Source of the DNA: JBBQAA01 sp038276395
GTDB lineage: Bacteria > Actinomycetota > Thermoleophilia > Solirubrobacterales > Solirubrobacteraceae
Length of the DNA: 42,535 nucleotides
Assembly (NCBI GenBank): GCA_038276395.1
Contig: JBBQAA010000076.1
Coordinates: 1 to 42,535 of the forward strand
Reading direction: 5' to 3'
The notes below the pieces were generated by a model. It was not told where the DNA came from. It searched no databases and saw only the letters and a list, made by a program, of their open reading frames with translations. A program made the position numbers and the translations under genes. Shown piece by piece: positions 8,366 to 16,239 of this stretch; positions within the stretch are counted from its first letter, which is position 1; each line of letters opens with the position of its first letter.

Positions 8366-9252
8366 GCCCCGACCGCGCTGCGCGCCCTGGCGGCGACGCC
8401 GGCGATCGCGTCGACGACCTGCGCCCACGTCCCGCGCGGGAGGTCGTGGCCCATCCCCTCGATCTCGACCAGCTCGGCGCCCGGGATCGCGCGCGCGGTG
8501 GCGCGGCCGCCCGAGACGTTGACGAGGCGGTCCTGCGTGCCGTGGAGGACGACGGCCGGGAGACTCAGCTCGGCCAGGCGCGCGGTGCGGTCGCCCGAGG
8601 CGATGACCGCCGCGAGCTGGCGGCCGGTCCCGGCCGGGTGCAGGCCGCGGTCGAAGGAGCGCCCGGCGCGCTCGCGGAGCTCCGCCTCGTCGCGGGGGAA
8701 GTCGGGCGAGCCGATCTTCCCGACGACCCAGGCCAGGTGATCGATGTAGCCCTCGCGGTCGGCGGGCGCCGCGCGCAGGAGGACCACGTAGGTCCCGAGC
8801 GCGGGGCGGCCCGCGCGCCGCTGCCCGGTCGTCGACATGATCGAGGTCAGGGACAGGACCCGCTCGGGATGCCCGATCGCCAGGACCTGGGCGATCATCC
8901 CGCCCATCGAGGCGCCGACGACGTGCGCGGCGGGGATGTCGAGCACATCGAGCAGGTCGACCGCGTCCTTGGCCATGTCCCGGAGCCGGTAGGCCGGCTT
9001 CACGCGACCGGTGAGGACCTCGAGCGGCTTCGGCGGGCGGCCGCGCAGCGTGCTCGAGCGCCCGCAGTCCCGGTTGTCGTAGCGGACGACGAAGTAGCCG
9101 CGCTCGACGAGCATCCCGCAGAAGTCCTCGTGCCAGGCGAGCATCTGGGTCCCGAGGCCCATGATGAGCAGGATCGCCTGGTCGCGGGGATCGCCGAAGG
9201 TCTCGTAGCAGAGGCGGATCCCGCTCGGCAGCTCGGCGAAGCGCTCGGACAC
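8362..9252 (-). CDS. alpha/beta-fold hydrolase
   Basis: A 296-residue esterase-like hydrolase. The catalytic triad is visible: nucleophile S115 in GASMGG, D241 in HGTQDRLV and H269 in GMGHDL. RYDNRDCGRSS (57-67) is typical of the RdmC/aclacinomycin methylesterase-like branch, but the substrate is unknown. GTG at 9252 was chosen because the family-like sequence (ELPSGIRLCYETFGD) begins just after it. A longer reading to 9492 adds a low-complexity Ser/Ala stretch overlapping the divergent dehydrogenase. No signal peptide, so cytoplasmic. Confidence 0.9.
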   Translation of the reverse strand: MSERFAELPSGIRLCYETFGDPRDQAILLIMGLGTQMLAWHEDFCGMLVERGYFVVRYDNRDCGRSSTLRGRPPKPLEVLTGRVKPAYRLRDMAKDAVDLLDVLDIPAAHVVGASMGGMIAQVLAIGHPERVLSLTSIMSTTGQRRAGRPALGTYVVLLRAAPADREGYIDHLAWVVGKIGSPDFPRDEAELRERAGRSFDRGLHPAGTGRQLAAVIASGDRTARLAELSLPAVVLHGTQDRLVNVSGGRATARAIPGAELVEIEGMGHDLPRGTWAQVVDAIAGVAARARSAVGA

Positions 9253-9277
9253 GGCCCGGAGGGTACGGTGAGCCGCC

Positions 9278-10186
9278 GTGGGCCGGATCTTCGCGACGCG
9301 CACGCTTCCCGGTGACGGCCTCGCGCCGCTCGTCGCCGGGCACGAGCTGGACGTGTGGCCGGGGCCGCTGCCGCCCGACCCGGCGGCGCTGCGGGCGCGG
9401 CTGGCCGGCGCCGAGGGCCTCATCTGCACGCTGACCGACCGGGTGGATGCCGAGGCGCTGGCCGCGGCGCCGTCCCTGCGGGCCATCGCCAACTACGCGG
9501 TCGGCTCGGACAACATCGACCTCGCCGCCGCCCGCGCGCGCGGGATCCCGGTCGGCGTGACGCCGGACGTCCTCACCGCCGCCACGGCGGAGCTCGCCTG
9601 GGCGCTCATGCTCGCCGCCGCGCGGCGCCTGCCCGAGGCCGCCGCCGCCGTCCGCGTCGGCGACTGGCACACGTGGGAGACCGAGCGCTGGCTCGGCGCC
9701 GAGCTGGCGGGCGGCACGCTCCTCGTGGTCGGCGGCGGGCGCATCGGGCGAGCCATGGCCCGGCGCGCCGAGGGATGGGACATGCGCGTCCTCATCGCCG
9801 GCCGCGGGGACGAGCCGGCGTGGGCGGAGGCGGACTTCGTCTCACTCCACGTCCCGCTGACCGAGGCCACCCGCGGGCTCGTCGGCGCGGAGGTCCTCGG
9901 GCGGATGAAGCCGACGGCGATCCTCGTCAACACCGCCCGCGGCGCGGTGGTCGATACCCCCGCGCTCCACGACGCGCTCCGCACAGGCGAGATCGCCGCC
10001 GCCGCGCTCGACGTCACCGACCCCGAGCCGCTGCCGGCCGGGCATCCGCTCCTCAGCCTCCCGAACGTGCTCGTCACGCCGCACATCGGCTCGGCCACGC
10101 GCGTCGCGCGGGAGCGGATGACGGGGCTGTGCGCCGCGAACCTGCTGGCCGGCCTCGCCGGCCAGCCGATGCCCCACCCCGCGTGA
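9278..10186 (+). CDS. D-isomer-specific 2-hydroxyacid dehydrogenase
   Basis: A 302-residue NAD(P)H-dependent reductase of the glyoxylate/hydroxypyruvate reductase type. The Rossmann motif GGGRIG lies at 152-157. Catalytic R221 (NTARGAVVD), E250 (VTDPEP) and H269 (VTPHIGSAT) are all present. The segment between the Rossmann strand and ADFVSLHVPLT (residues 176-185) is roughly 15-20 residues shorter than I expect, probably removing a surface loop near the cofactor phosphate. GTG start at 9278, with GGAGGG at 9258-9263 further upstream than ideal. The stop overlaps the next ATG (TGATG), so it forms an operon with ppx. Confidence 0.9.
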   Translation: MGRIFATRTLPGDGLAPLVAGHELDVWPGPLPPDPAALRARLAGAEGLICTLTDRVDAEALAAAPSLRAIANYAVGSDNIDLAAARARGIPVGVTPDVLTAATAELAWALMLAAARRLPEAAAAVRVGDWHTWETERWLGAELAGGTLLVVGGGRIGRAMARRAEGWDMRVLIAGRGDEPAWAEADFVSLHVPLTEATRGLVGAEVLGRMKPTAILVNTARGAVVDTPALHDALRTGEIAAAALDVTDPEPLPAGHPLLSLPNVLVTPHIGSATRVARERMTGLCAANLLAGLAGQPMPHPA

Positions 10187-11109
10187 TGCGAGTCGGCGTC
10201 GTCGACATCGGGTCGAACTCGACGCGGCTGCTCGTGGCCGATGTCGCCGAGGGCCGCGTCGAGCGCCTGGCCCGCCGCACCGAGGTCACGCGGCTCGGTC
10301 AGGGGGTGGACGAGAGCGGCCGGCTCGGCGAGGAGGCCAAGGACCGCGTGCGCCGCGTGCTCGCGCGCTACCGGGAGGAGCTCGACGCCCACAGCATCGG
10401 CCGGGCCGCCGCCGTCCTCACGAGCGCGGTGCGCGACGCCGCCAACGGACCCGAGTTCGTGGCCGAACTCGGCGACGCCTACGGGCTCGACGCGCGCACC
10501 CTGCCCGGGGAGGAGGAGGCACGCCTGACCTTCCTCGGCGCCACCGCCGAGCGGGACCGCGCGGACGAGACGCCGCTCCTCGTCATCGACGTGGGCGGTG
10601 GCTCGACCGAGCTCGTCCTCGGCACGCCGCGAGCGCCCGGGGCGGCGGTCTCCACGAACGTCGGCGTCGTGCGGCAGACCGAGCGCCACCTGCGCGCCGA
10701 CCCCCCCGACCCGGGCGAGCTGGCCGCGCTGCGCGCCGAGGCGCGGGAGATCTTCGCCCGCGAGCGCCCGCCGGGCGCCGCCGCGGCGGCGATCGCCGTC
10801 GCGGGGACGGCGACCTCGCTGGCCGCGATCGACCTGGCCCTCGATCCCTACGACCCCGAGCGCGTCCACGGCCACCGGATCTCCTGCGCGCGCGCGGAGG
10901 AGATCCTCACCGGCCTCGCGGCGCAGACGGAGGCCGAGCGCCGGGAGGTGCCAGGCCTTCACCCCGACCGCGCGCCGACGATCGTGGCGGGCGCGGCGAT
11001 CCTCCTCGCCGCGCTCGAGACCTTCGGCCTGGACGGCTTCGAGGCCTCCGAGCACGGCATCCTCACCGGCGCCGCGCTCGACCTGGCCGCGGGCGACCGG
11101 ACGGGGTAG
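10186..11109 (+). CDS. ppx: Ppx/GppA phosphatase family protein
   Basis: A 307-residue exopolyphosphatase/guanosine-pentaphosphatase homologue of the short actinobacterial type, with only the two actin-like domains. Phosphate-binding loops VDIGSNSTRLLV (6-17) and IDVGGGSTELVLG (134-146) are intact, and a probable catalytic Glu lies in GEEEARLTF (109-117). The family degrades polyphosphate or pppGpp; which substrate applies here cannot be read from the sequence. The ATG shares one base with the upstream stop (10184-10188). In many actinobacteria a ppx homologue lies near eno, ftsB and mazG; here it is about 18 kb away. Confidence 0.9.
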   Translation: MRVGVVDIGSNSTRLLVADVAEGRVERLARRTEVTRLGQGVDESGRLGEEAKDRVRRVLARYREELDAHSIGRAAAVLTSAVRDAANGPEFVAELGDAYGLDARTLPGEEEARLTFLGATAERDRADETPLLVIDVGGGSTELVLGTPRAPGAAVSTNVGVVRQTERHLRADPPDPGELAALRAEAREIFARERPPGAAAAAIAVAGTATSLAAIDLALDPYDPERVHGHRISCARAEEILTGLAAQTEAERREVPGLHPDRAPTIVAGAAILLAALETFGLDGFEASEHGILTGAALDLAAGDRTG

Positions 11110-11119
11110 GCGAAAAAGC

Positions 11120-11283
11120 GGACGAACGTACGGTTGCGCTCGGGCCCCTCGTACGCCACGATGCTCCTCTCCGGAGAGCGCAACGCCGTGAGGCGAAGGG
11201 CGAACCGGTCAGAGGCGCCCTGCGAGTCACACCCATGAGAACCGGCTCCCCGGGCGTACCCCTGCCCTCCTGGGGGGCTACGA
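11120..11283. other. possible structured RNA between convergent genes
   Basis: The 230-base gap between two gene ends has no convincing coding sequence but several strong pairings: GTTGCGCTC (from about 11133) with GAGCGCAAC (from about 11176); the 12-base palindrome CTCTCCGGAGAG; AGGGCG with CGCCCT around a 13-base loop; and GTACGCC with GGCGTAC about 100 bases apart. A terminator follows at 11285. GC-rich DNA forms hairpins by chance, so this is tentative. The strand is undecided. Fragments resemble glycine and c-di-AMP riboswitch cores, but the full consensus is absent. Confidence 0.3.
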
Positions 11284-11284
11284 G

Positions 11285-11319
11285 AGAAGGCCGCCCGCAC
11301 GGACCGCGAGCGGCCTTCT
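11285..11319. terminator. hairpin between convergent genes
   Basis: A perfect 10-bp stem AGAAGGCCGC/GCGGCCTTCT (11285-11294 with 11310-11319) has a 15-base loop and short pyrimidine-rich tails on both sides. Lying between the end of ppx (plus) and the end of the thiamine-diphosphate enzyme gene (minus), it fits a bidirectional terminator. Confidence 0.65.
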
Positions 11320-11339
11320 TCGTTCCCGGCCGAGACGCC

Positions 11340-12986
11340 TCAGGCCAGGTTCGACTTGCGGGGGTAGACGACCGAGGGGTCGGTCAGCACGTTGACGAGC
11401 GCCGGGCCGTCCGCCGCCAGCGCGCGCTCGAGCGCGGGGCGCAGCTCCGCCGGCGTGCGTACGAGCTCGCCGCGCCCGCCGAGCGCCTCGACGACCGTGT
11501 CGTACCGGGTCTCGGGCACGAGCTCGGCGGCCACCGAGTAGCCGTAGAGGAACTCCATCGGGTGCTTCTCGAGCGCCCAGATGCCGTTGTTGCCGATCAC
11601 CCCGACGACGTGCACGCCGTGACGGGCCAAGGTGTCCCACTCCATCCCCGAGAAGCCGAAGGCGCCGTCGCCGAGGAGAAGGACGACCGTCCGCTCGGGT
11701 TGGGCGAGCTTGGCCGCCAGGGCGTAGCCCGGGCCGGTGCCGAGGCAGCCGAACGGGCCGGGGTCGAGCCAGGAGCCGGGGCGGTAGGTGTCGACGACGC
11801 GCCCCGCGTAGGAGACGAAGTCCCCGCCGTCGCCGATGACGATGGCGTCCCGGGGGAGCACCTGCGCGAGCTCGTGGTAGAGCCGCATGGGATGCAGGGG
11901 CGCGCGCCCGTCCTCCCGCTCTGAGCGCTCGGCCTCCCGCCGCTCCGTCTCCTCGGCGCGCACGCGGGCGCGCCACGGCGCGGTTTCGGCGTCGCCGCCG
12001 CGCACGGCCTCGGCCAGCGCGGCAAGCGTCGCGGGCAGCGCGCCGTAGAGCTCGGCGGCGACGGCGCGCGGGTGCTCGCGGAGTGGCTCGGCGACGTCCA
12101 TGACCACGAGCTCCGTCCGCTCCCCGAAGGAGGCGCCGAACCCGAGGCGGAAGTCCATCGGCACGCCGAGCACAAGCGCGACGTCGGCCTCCTTGAGAGC
12201 GGTCGAGCGCGCGCGGGAGCAGAACAGCTCGTGGTCGGCGGGCAGGCACCCGCGCGCGAGTCCGTTGAGGAAGACGGGCGCGCCGAGCGCCTCGGCCAGC
12301 GCGCGCAGGCCGTCCTCCCCGTGCCCCCAGTAGAGGTTCGTCCCCGCCATGATCACCGGCCGCTCGGCGTCGCGTAGCAGCGCGGCGGCGCGGTCGAACG
12401 CCGCGCCCGTGACCGCCGGGCCCGCGTGGGGCGCGAGCAGCTCGCCCTCGGTGCCGGCGTCGGCGCCCTCGGAGAACACGTGGTCGAGGGAGAAGTCGAC
12501 GAAGGCCGGGCCGGAGTGCGGCGTCATCGCCGCGGTGAACGCCTCGTCGACGAGCCCGGGGATCTCGTCGGTCGACTCCGGCGTGGCCGCGAGCTTAACC
12601 AGCGGGCGCACGAAGGGCACGTGGTCGAGCTCCTGTAGCGAGCCCTGCCCCCAGCGCATCGCGGGCGCGCGACCGCCGAGGACGACCATCGGCGAGCGGT
12701 TCTGCATCGCGCTCGCCATCGCGCTCATCCCGTTCGTCACGCCCGGCCCGGCGGTGAGCGCGGCGACGCCCGGCGTCCGCGTGACCTTGGCCCAGCCCTC
12801 GGCGGCGAAGGCCGCGGTCTGCTCGTGGCGGACGTCGACGATGTCGATGCCCTCCTCCCGGCAGCCGTCGAAGATCGAGAAGAGGTGGCCGCCCGAGAGC
12901 GTGAAGAGCTTCGTCACGCCGTGCGCGGCCAGCCGCCGCGCCACGAGCCGCCCGCCGTGCAGCCGCGTCTCGCTCGTCGTGCTCAG
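11340..12986 (-). CDS. thiamine-diphosphate-dependent enzyme, acetolactate synthase-like
   Basis: About 548 residues with the three-domain fold of acetolactate synthase, oxalyl-CoA decarboxylase and related enzymes. The N-terminal domain has SGGHLFSIFDG (31-41) and catalytic E55 (RHEQTAAF). The C-terminal domain carries the cofactor motif GDG (439-441) to NN (467-468). The gene may not be the biosynthetic ilvB; no small subunit is near. The conserved N-terminus (TRLHGGRLVARRLAAHGV) has no ATG, GTG or TTG just before it. The best start is CTG at 12986, overlapping the upstream phosphoesterase stop as CTGA. GTG at 12944 would remove the conserved HGGRL. Confidence 0.88.
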   Translation of the reverse strand: MSTTSETRLHGGRLVARRLAAHGVTKLFTLSGGHLFSIFDGCREEGIDIVDVRHEQTAAFAAEGWAKVTRTPGVAALTAGPGVTNGMSAMASAMQNRSPMVVLGGRAPAMRWGQGSLQELDHVPFVRPLVKLAATPESTDEIPGLVDEAFTAAMTPHSGPAFVDFSLDHVFSEGADAGTEGELLAPHAGPAVTGAAFDRAAALLRDAERPVIMAGTNLYWGHGEDGLRALAEALGAPVFLNGLARGCLPADHELFCSRARSTALKEADVALVLGVPMDFRLGFGASFGERTELVVMDVAEPLREHPRAVAAELYGALPATLAALAEAVRGGDAETAPWRARVRAEETERREAERSEREDGRAPLHPMRLYHELAQVLPRDAIVIGDGGDFVSYAGRVVDTYRPGSWLDPGPFGCLGTGPGYALAAKLAQPERTVVLLLGDGAFGFSGMEWDTLARHGVHVVGVIGNNGIWALEKHPMEFLYGYSVAAELVPETRYDTVVEALGGRGELVRTPAELRPALERALAADGPALVNVLTDPSVVYPRKSNLA

Positions 12987-14371
12987 AACTTCAGCCTGCG
13001 TGTCTCGAGGTTGCGCCCGATCCCGGCCACCACCCTGATCTGACCGTGCGCCGAGCGCAGGCGGAAGTACTGCGGCTGACACGGCTGCGAGTGCCGGCGG
13101 CCGCCGATCCGCACGAGCCGCGCGTGGCGGCGCGCGGGGCCGGCGAAGACCGAGATCCGCGCTCCGTGCCGGAGCCGGACCTCGAGCGCCGGCCGCTTCG
13201 CCGTGCCCCGGCCGACCGTCGCCCTGCGGATGAGCGCCCCCCGCGCAAAGACACCGCGGCGCACCGTCCGCGGGCGCCGCGGGTCGTAGCAGGTGAGGAG
13301 CGCGCCGTTGACGAACGGCGCCGCGTCCGGGCGCGCGGCGTAGCCCAGGTGGGAGAGGCCGTAGAGGTCCTCGACGCTGCGCAGGAGCGTGAAGTGGTTG
13401 CCGGGCTGCCGGTCGACCGTGCCGGGATCGATGTAGGGCGAGAGCGCGACGAGGCCGATGCGCCCCCCACCCCGCCCCGGGGTGATGAAGCCGTTGTTCG
13501 TCGCGTTGGGGAACTGGGGCTCACCGCAGCACGCGCTCGCGTCGGCCTCCGAGCCCGCCGCCTCGGCCTCGTCGAAGGTGATGAGAAGCAGACCGCCGTC
13601 GCGGTAGGCGGGCGAGGCGGTGATCATGGGGACCGTCCGCCGCAGGAAGTCGTCGGCCGAGACGAGGCCGCCGGGCCGCCCGTCGACGCACGGCGCGTCG
13701 TGCCCGTCCTCGCACAGGTCGGGGGTGATGAGCGCGAAGCTCGGGGAGGCCGCGGAACTCCGCAGATCCCCGGTCAGCGCGCTCAGCGGAACGTCGTTCC
13801 TGGCGCAGTCCGGCCCGTCGATCAGCGAGTGGAAGTAGACGAACGGGTTGTGGCGCGCGGCGTACTGCGCGCCCGGCCTGGCGCTCTGGGTGCCGTCCTT
13901 GGCGCCGATCGCCGGGTGGGTGCAGGGCGCGGGCATGTCCTGCATGTAGCCCCTCCAGCTCCTCCCCGCCGCCGTGAGCTGGTCGGCCACGGTCTTGACC
14001 GCGGAGGGGTAGACGCACCCCGTGCCGAGGGCCTGGCCGTCGGCGCCGATCGTGCCCGGGAACACCGGCAGGAAGTACTGGCAGTCGGACTGGGTCTGCG
14101 GGTTCGAGCCCTGCCCGGAGATGAGCGCCAGGTAGTTCCCGAGCGAGAAGTGCGTGACGCCGTAGTAGTTCGGCATGAGCGCCCCGCGCGCGGGCAGGGT
14201 GTGGGCCAGATAGGGCGCCTTGGACTGCGCGCCGAAGGTGGAGGCGTAGTTCTCGTTCTCGAGCATCAGCACCCACACGTGCTTGATCGGCGGGCCGCCC
14301 GCGGCGCGGCTCGGCGCGGGGAGGGCGAGCGCCCCGAGGAGCGCGAGCAGGAGGACCGGGAGGCGGCGCAC
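12983..14371 (-). CDS. secreted phosphoesterase (phospholipase C / acid phosphatase family)
   Basis: A 462-residue exported protein. MRRLPVLLLALLGALALPA ending at SRA is a clear Sec signal peptide. HVWVLMLENENYASTFG and the downstream PNYYGVTHFSLGNYLALISGQ region are typical of the metal-dependent phosphoesterase family that includes bacterial phospholipase C and acid phosphatases (PF04185-like); ITPDLCEDGHDAPC and LLLITFDEAEA supply further metal ligands. The C-terminal 110 residues are basic and may be a wall- or substrate-binding module. GTG start at 14371. The gene is translationally coupled to the thiamine-diphosphate enzyme gene, with no obvious metabolic link. Confidence 0.88.
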   Translation of the reverse strand: MRRLPVLLLALLGALALPAPSRAAGGPPIKHVWVLMLENENYASTFGAQSKAPYLAHTLPARGALMPNYYGVTHFSLGNYLALISGQGSNPQTQSDCQYFLPVFPGTIGADGQALGTGCVYPSAVKTVADQLTAAGRSWRGYMQDMPAPCTHPAIGAKDGTQSARPGAQYAARHNPFVYFHSLIDGPDCARNDVPLSALTGDLRSSAASPSFALITPDLCEDGHDAPCVDGRPGGLVSADDFLRRTVPMITASPAYRDGGLLLITFDEAEAAGSEADASACCGEPQFPNATNNGFITPGRGGGRIGLVALSPYIDPGTVDRQPGNHFTLLRSVEDLYGLSHLGYAARPDAAPFVNGALLTCYDPRRPRTVRRGVFARGALIRRATVGRGTAKRPALEVRLRHGARISVFAGPARRHARLVRIGGRRHSQPCQPQYFRLRSAHGQIRVVAGIGRNLETRRLKF

Positions 14372-14440
14372 TTGGCCGGTCAGCCTAACCGTCGCGCCGG
14401 CCGCTCGCGCCGGCCTTCACGGGCCGTTCACGCGCGGGTA

Positions 14441-15109
14441 TCAGTTGGCGAGGGCCGCGGCGGCGGCCACGGCCTCGGACAGGCGCTGCTCGCCGGCGAA
14501 GACGCGCTCGCCGCACTCGAGCACGGGCAGGACGCCGAGCGGCGTGACGCGCTCGGCCGCGCGGGCCAGCGGCTCGTCCCACGCCTCGTCGCGCGCGGCG
14601 CGCAGGCACTCCTCGACCGAGAGGCGCGCGGCCATCGCCGCCTCGGCGATGACGTGGGGCGTGTCGAGATCGAAGCCGCCGCAGAACGCGAGCCGGCCGG
14701 CGGCGGTCACGAACGCCGCGCCGCGCCCGCGCGAGGCGGCGTGGGCCGAGGCCCGCCGCGCGGCGCGGCCCCGATCGGGCTCGATCGTCCGCGGCACGGT
14801 GCGCTCCTCGGGCCAGAGCAGCGGCATGCGCAGGGCGGCAGCGCGAGCCTCGGCGAGCCGCCGGGCCTCGGGCTCCCACACCTCGGGCGTGCTCAGCCCC
14901 GGGTCGGCCGCGCACCAGCTCGCACCGGGGAACAGGCGCTCGATCCGCTCGGCGGCGAGATAGGTGAACGGCGAGACGACGTCGAAGGTGAAGCTGAGGG
15001 GCGCGTGCGCGGAGCGCACGCCGAGGGATCCGGCGCGCGCCGGCGCGCTCTCCGGGCGGGAGGCGCGGCGAGCGCGGCGATGGGTGTCGAGGTCGATGAG
15101 GGTGCCCAT
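14441..15109 (-). CDS. DsbA-family / 2-hydroxychromene-2-carboxylate isomerase-like protein
   Basis: A 222-residue thioredoxin-fold protein. SFTFDVVSPFTYLAAERIE resembles the opening strand of the HCCA isomerase/DsbA family (FDxxSPFTYL), followed by a long helical insertion and the C-terminal GVLPVLECGERVFAGEQRL strand pair with its probable cis-proline. There is no CxxC at the usual active-site position, so a disulfide oxidoreductase role is unlikely; a glutathione- or mycothiol-dependent isomerase or binding role is more probable. ATG at 15109 was chosen because MGTLIDLDTHRR begins a plausible N-terminus. It is divergent from an HxlR-type regulator that may control it. Confidence 0.75.
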   Translation of the reverse strand: MGTLIDLDTHRRARRASRPESAPARAGSLGVRSAHAPLSFTFDVVSPFTYLAAERIERLFPGASWCAADPGLSTPEVWEPEARRLAEARAAALRMPLLWPEERTVPRTIEPDRGRAARRASAHAASRGRGAAFVTAAGRLAFCGGFDLDTPHVIAEAAMAARLSVEECLRAARDEAWDEPLARAAERVTPLGVLPVLECGERVFAGEQRLSEAVAAAAALAN

Positions 15110-15183
15110 GGTCGGAGTTCCGGCGTCCAACGTGGTACGCACGAACCCACCCCGGCGGATAAGTGCGCCCTTCGTTCTCATGG

Positions 15184-15203
15184 AAAACGCGCCTCGGGGC
15201 GCG
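15184..15203 (-). promoter_or_regulatory. terminator-like hairpin in the divergent intergenic region
   Basis: CGCGCC/GGCGCG arms (15188-15193 and 15198-15203) with a 4-base loop are followed on the minus strand by TTTT (15187-15184). A transcript for the isomerase-like gene starting beyond 15203 would meet this as an attenuator; otherwise it may lie upstream of the promoter. The rest of the 209-base gap must carry both divergent promoters, but I cannot place them. Confidence 0.35.
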
Positions 15204-15318
15204 GACTTGCGCGGAACGACCACCTAGACGGATGTCCGATGGCGCGGGCGTCGGGAGTGTGGACTAGCCTCGCGTCGGGAAAAGATGCTCTTGTCGCACC
15301 AATACATGGAGGAAGATC

Positions 15319-16017
15319 ATCGCCCCCGTACCACCCCCCAAGGTTCATCCCTACGACCAATGGGCGCCCGACGCCCGCGCACTCGACCTGGTCGGCGACA
15401 AGTGGACCCTGCTCATCGTGCGCGACCTCATCGCCGGGCCCCGCCGCTTCGTCGAACTCCAGCGCGTCCTGCCGGGCATCTCGACCGAGCAGCTCCGCTC
15501 GCGCCTGAACCGCATGGTCGCCGACGGCCTGCTGACGCGCCAGCGCTACCGCGAGGTGCCGCCGCGCGTGGACTACGAGCTGACCGAGCGTGCCCGAGAC
15601 CTCGAGGGCGTCGTCGCCGCGCTCGCCCGCTGGGGCTACGCGTGGACGTGGGGCGCACCCCGCGAGGGTGAGGAGATCGACATCGGCGCCGTGCTGCGCG
15701 TCGCGCCCGGTCTGCTGGCCGAGAACGCCCCCCGGGGCACGATCGCCTGCACGGTGACCGAGCGCTCGAAGGGCGCGCCCGAGCGGACCTACATCCTCAC
15801 CGGCGGGCCGGGCGGCCCGACCCTCGCCGAGCGCGAGGAGCCCGTGAGCGAGGCCGACTCCTTCGTCGCCGGCCCCGAGAGCGCTTGGATCGCGGCGCTC
15901 GGCCCCGAGGGGTCCCGCGCCGGGCTCGAGGTCTCGGGCGACGCCCGGCTGACCGACGCGGTGCTGACCGTGCTCACGCCCGCGGGCGCGGCGGGCGGCA
16001 TCTCCGCCGTGGCGTAG
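15319..16017 (+). CDS. HxlR-family transcriptional regulator with C-terminal extension
   Basis: A 232-residue winged-helix regulator. HPYDQWAPDARALDLVGDKW and TLLIVRDLIAGPRRFVELQR followed by LPGISTEQLRSRLNRMV are the hallmark HxlR helix 1 and recognition region (about residues 12-75). Residues about 120-232 form an additional domain reminiscent of SCP2-like extensions seen in some HxlR proteins. No ATG, GTG or TTG lies between the in-frame stop at 15265 and this domain. A strong GGAGGA (15308-15313) sits five bases before ATC at 15319, so ATC is the likely start. GTG at 15418 has no comparable signal and would delete helix 1. Divergent from the isomerase-like gene. Confidence 0.8.
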   Translation: MAPVPPPKVHPYDQWAPDARALDLVGDKWTLLIVRDLIAGPRRFVELQRVLPGISTEQLRSRLNRMVADGLLTRQRYREVPPRVDYELTERARDLEGVVAALARWGYAWTWGAPREGEEIDIGAVLRVAPGLLAENAPRGTIACTVTERSKGAPERTYILTGGPGGPTLAEREEPVSEADSFVAGPESAWIAALGPEGSRAGLEVSGDARLTDAVLTVLTPAGAAGGISAVA

Positions 16018-16137
16018 GCGCGGCAAGACGGAGCGAAACTTACGCCGACTCGGTGACGCATGTACCGCTTCCCGGTGCATCCTTGGCACGACGGGTGCGG
16101 GGGGCTGGCCGCCCGCGCTCTAGACTCGCGGCCGCCC

Positions 16138-16224
16138 GCCCGGGTGGCGGAACTGGTCAGACGCGGCGGCCTTAAAAGCTGCTGTCCCTCGCGGGGCATG
16201 TGGGTTCGATCCCCACCCCGGGCA
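16138..16224 (+). tRNA. tRNA-Leu (anticodon UAA)
   Basis: An 87-base class II tRNA. The acceptor stem GCCCGGG/CCCGGGC is perfect. The anticodon stem GCGGC/GCTGC encloses loop CTTAAAA with anticodon TAA. A long variable arm (TGTCCCTCGCGGGGCA region) and T arm GTGGG-TTCGATC-CCCAC follow. Discriminator A at 16224, with no encoded CCA. The long variable arm and anticodon agree on leucine. Confidence 0.95.
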
Positions 16225-16239
16225 CTGGTACTAGCCTCG

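Noticed and set aside
8362..9492. Longer N-terminus for the alpha/beta hydrolase (376 residues)
   Set aside because: The extra 80 residues are low-complexity and lie antisense to the conserved dehydrogenase coding region.
11160..11230. Glycine or c-di-AMP riboswitch
   Set aside because: Fragments such as GGAGAG, GCGAAGG and GGTCAG are suggestive, but order and spacing do not fit the consensus, and the place (between two gene ends) is wrong for either.
16060..16239. Longer start for the FKBP gene reading through tRNA-Leu
   Set aside because: The extra 60 codons include the tRNA gene; the signal peptide with lipobox fits a start at 16240 or 16246.
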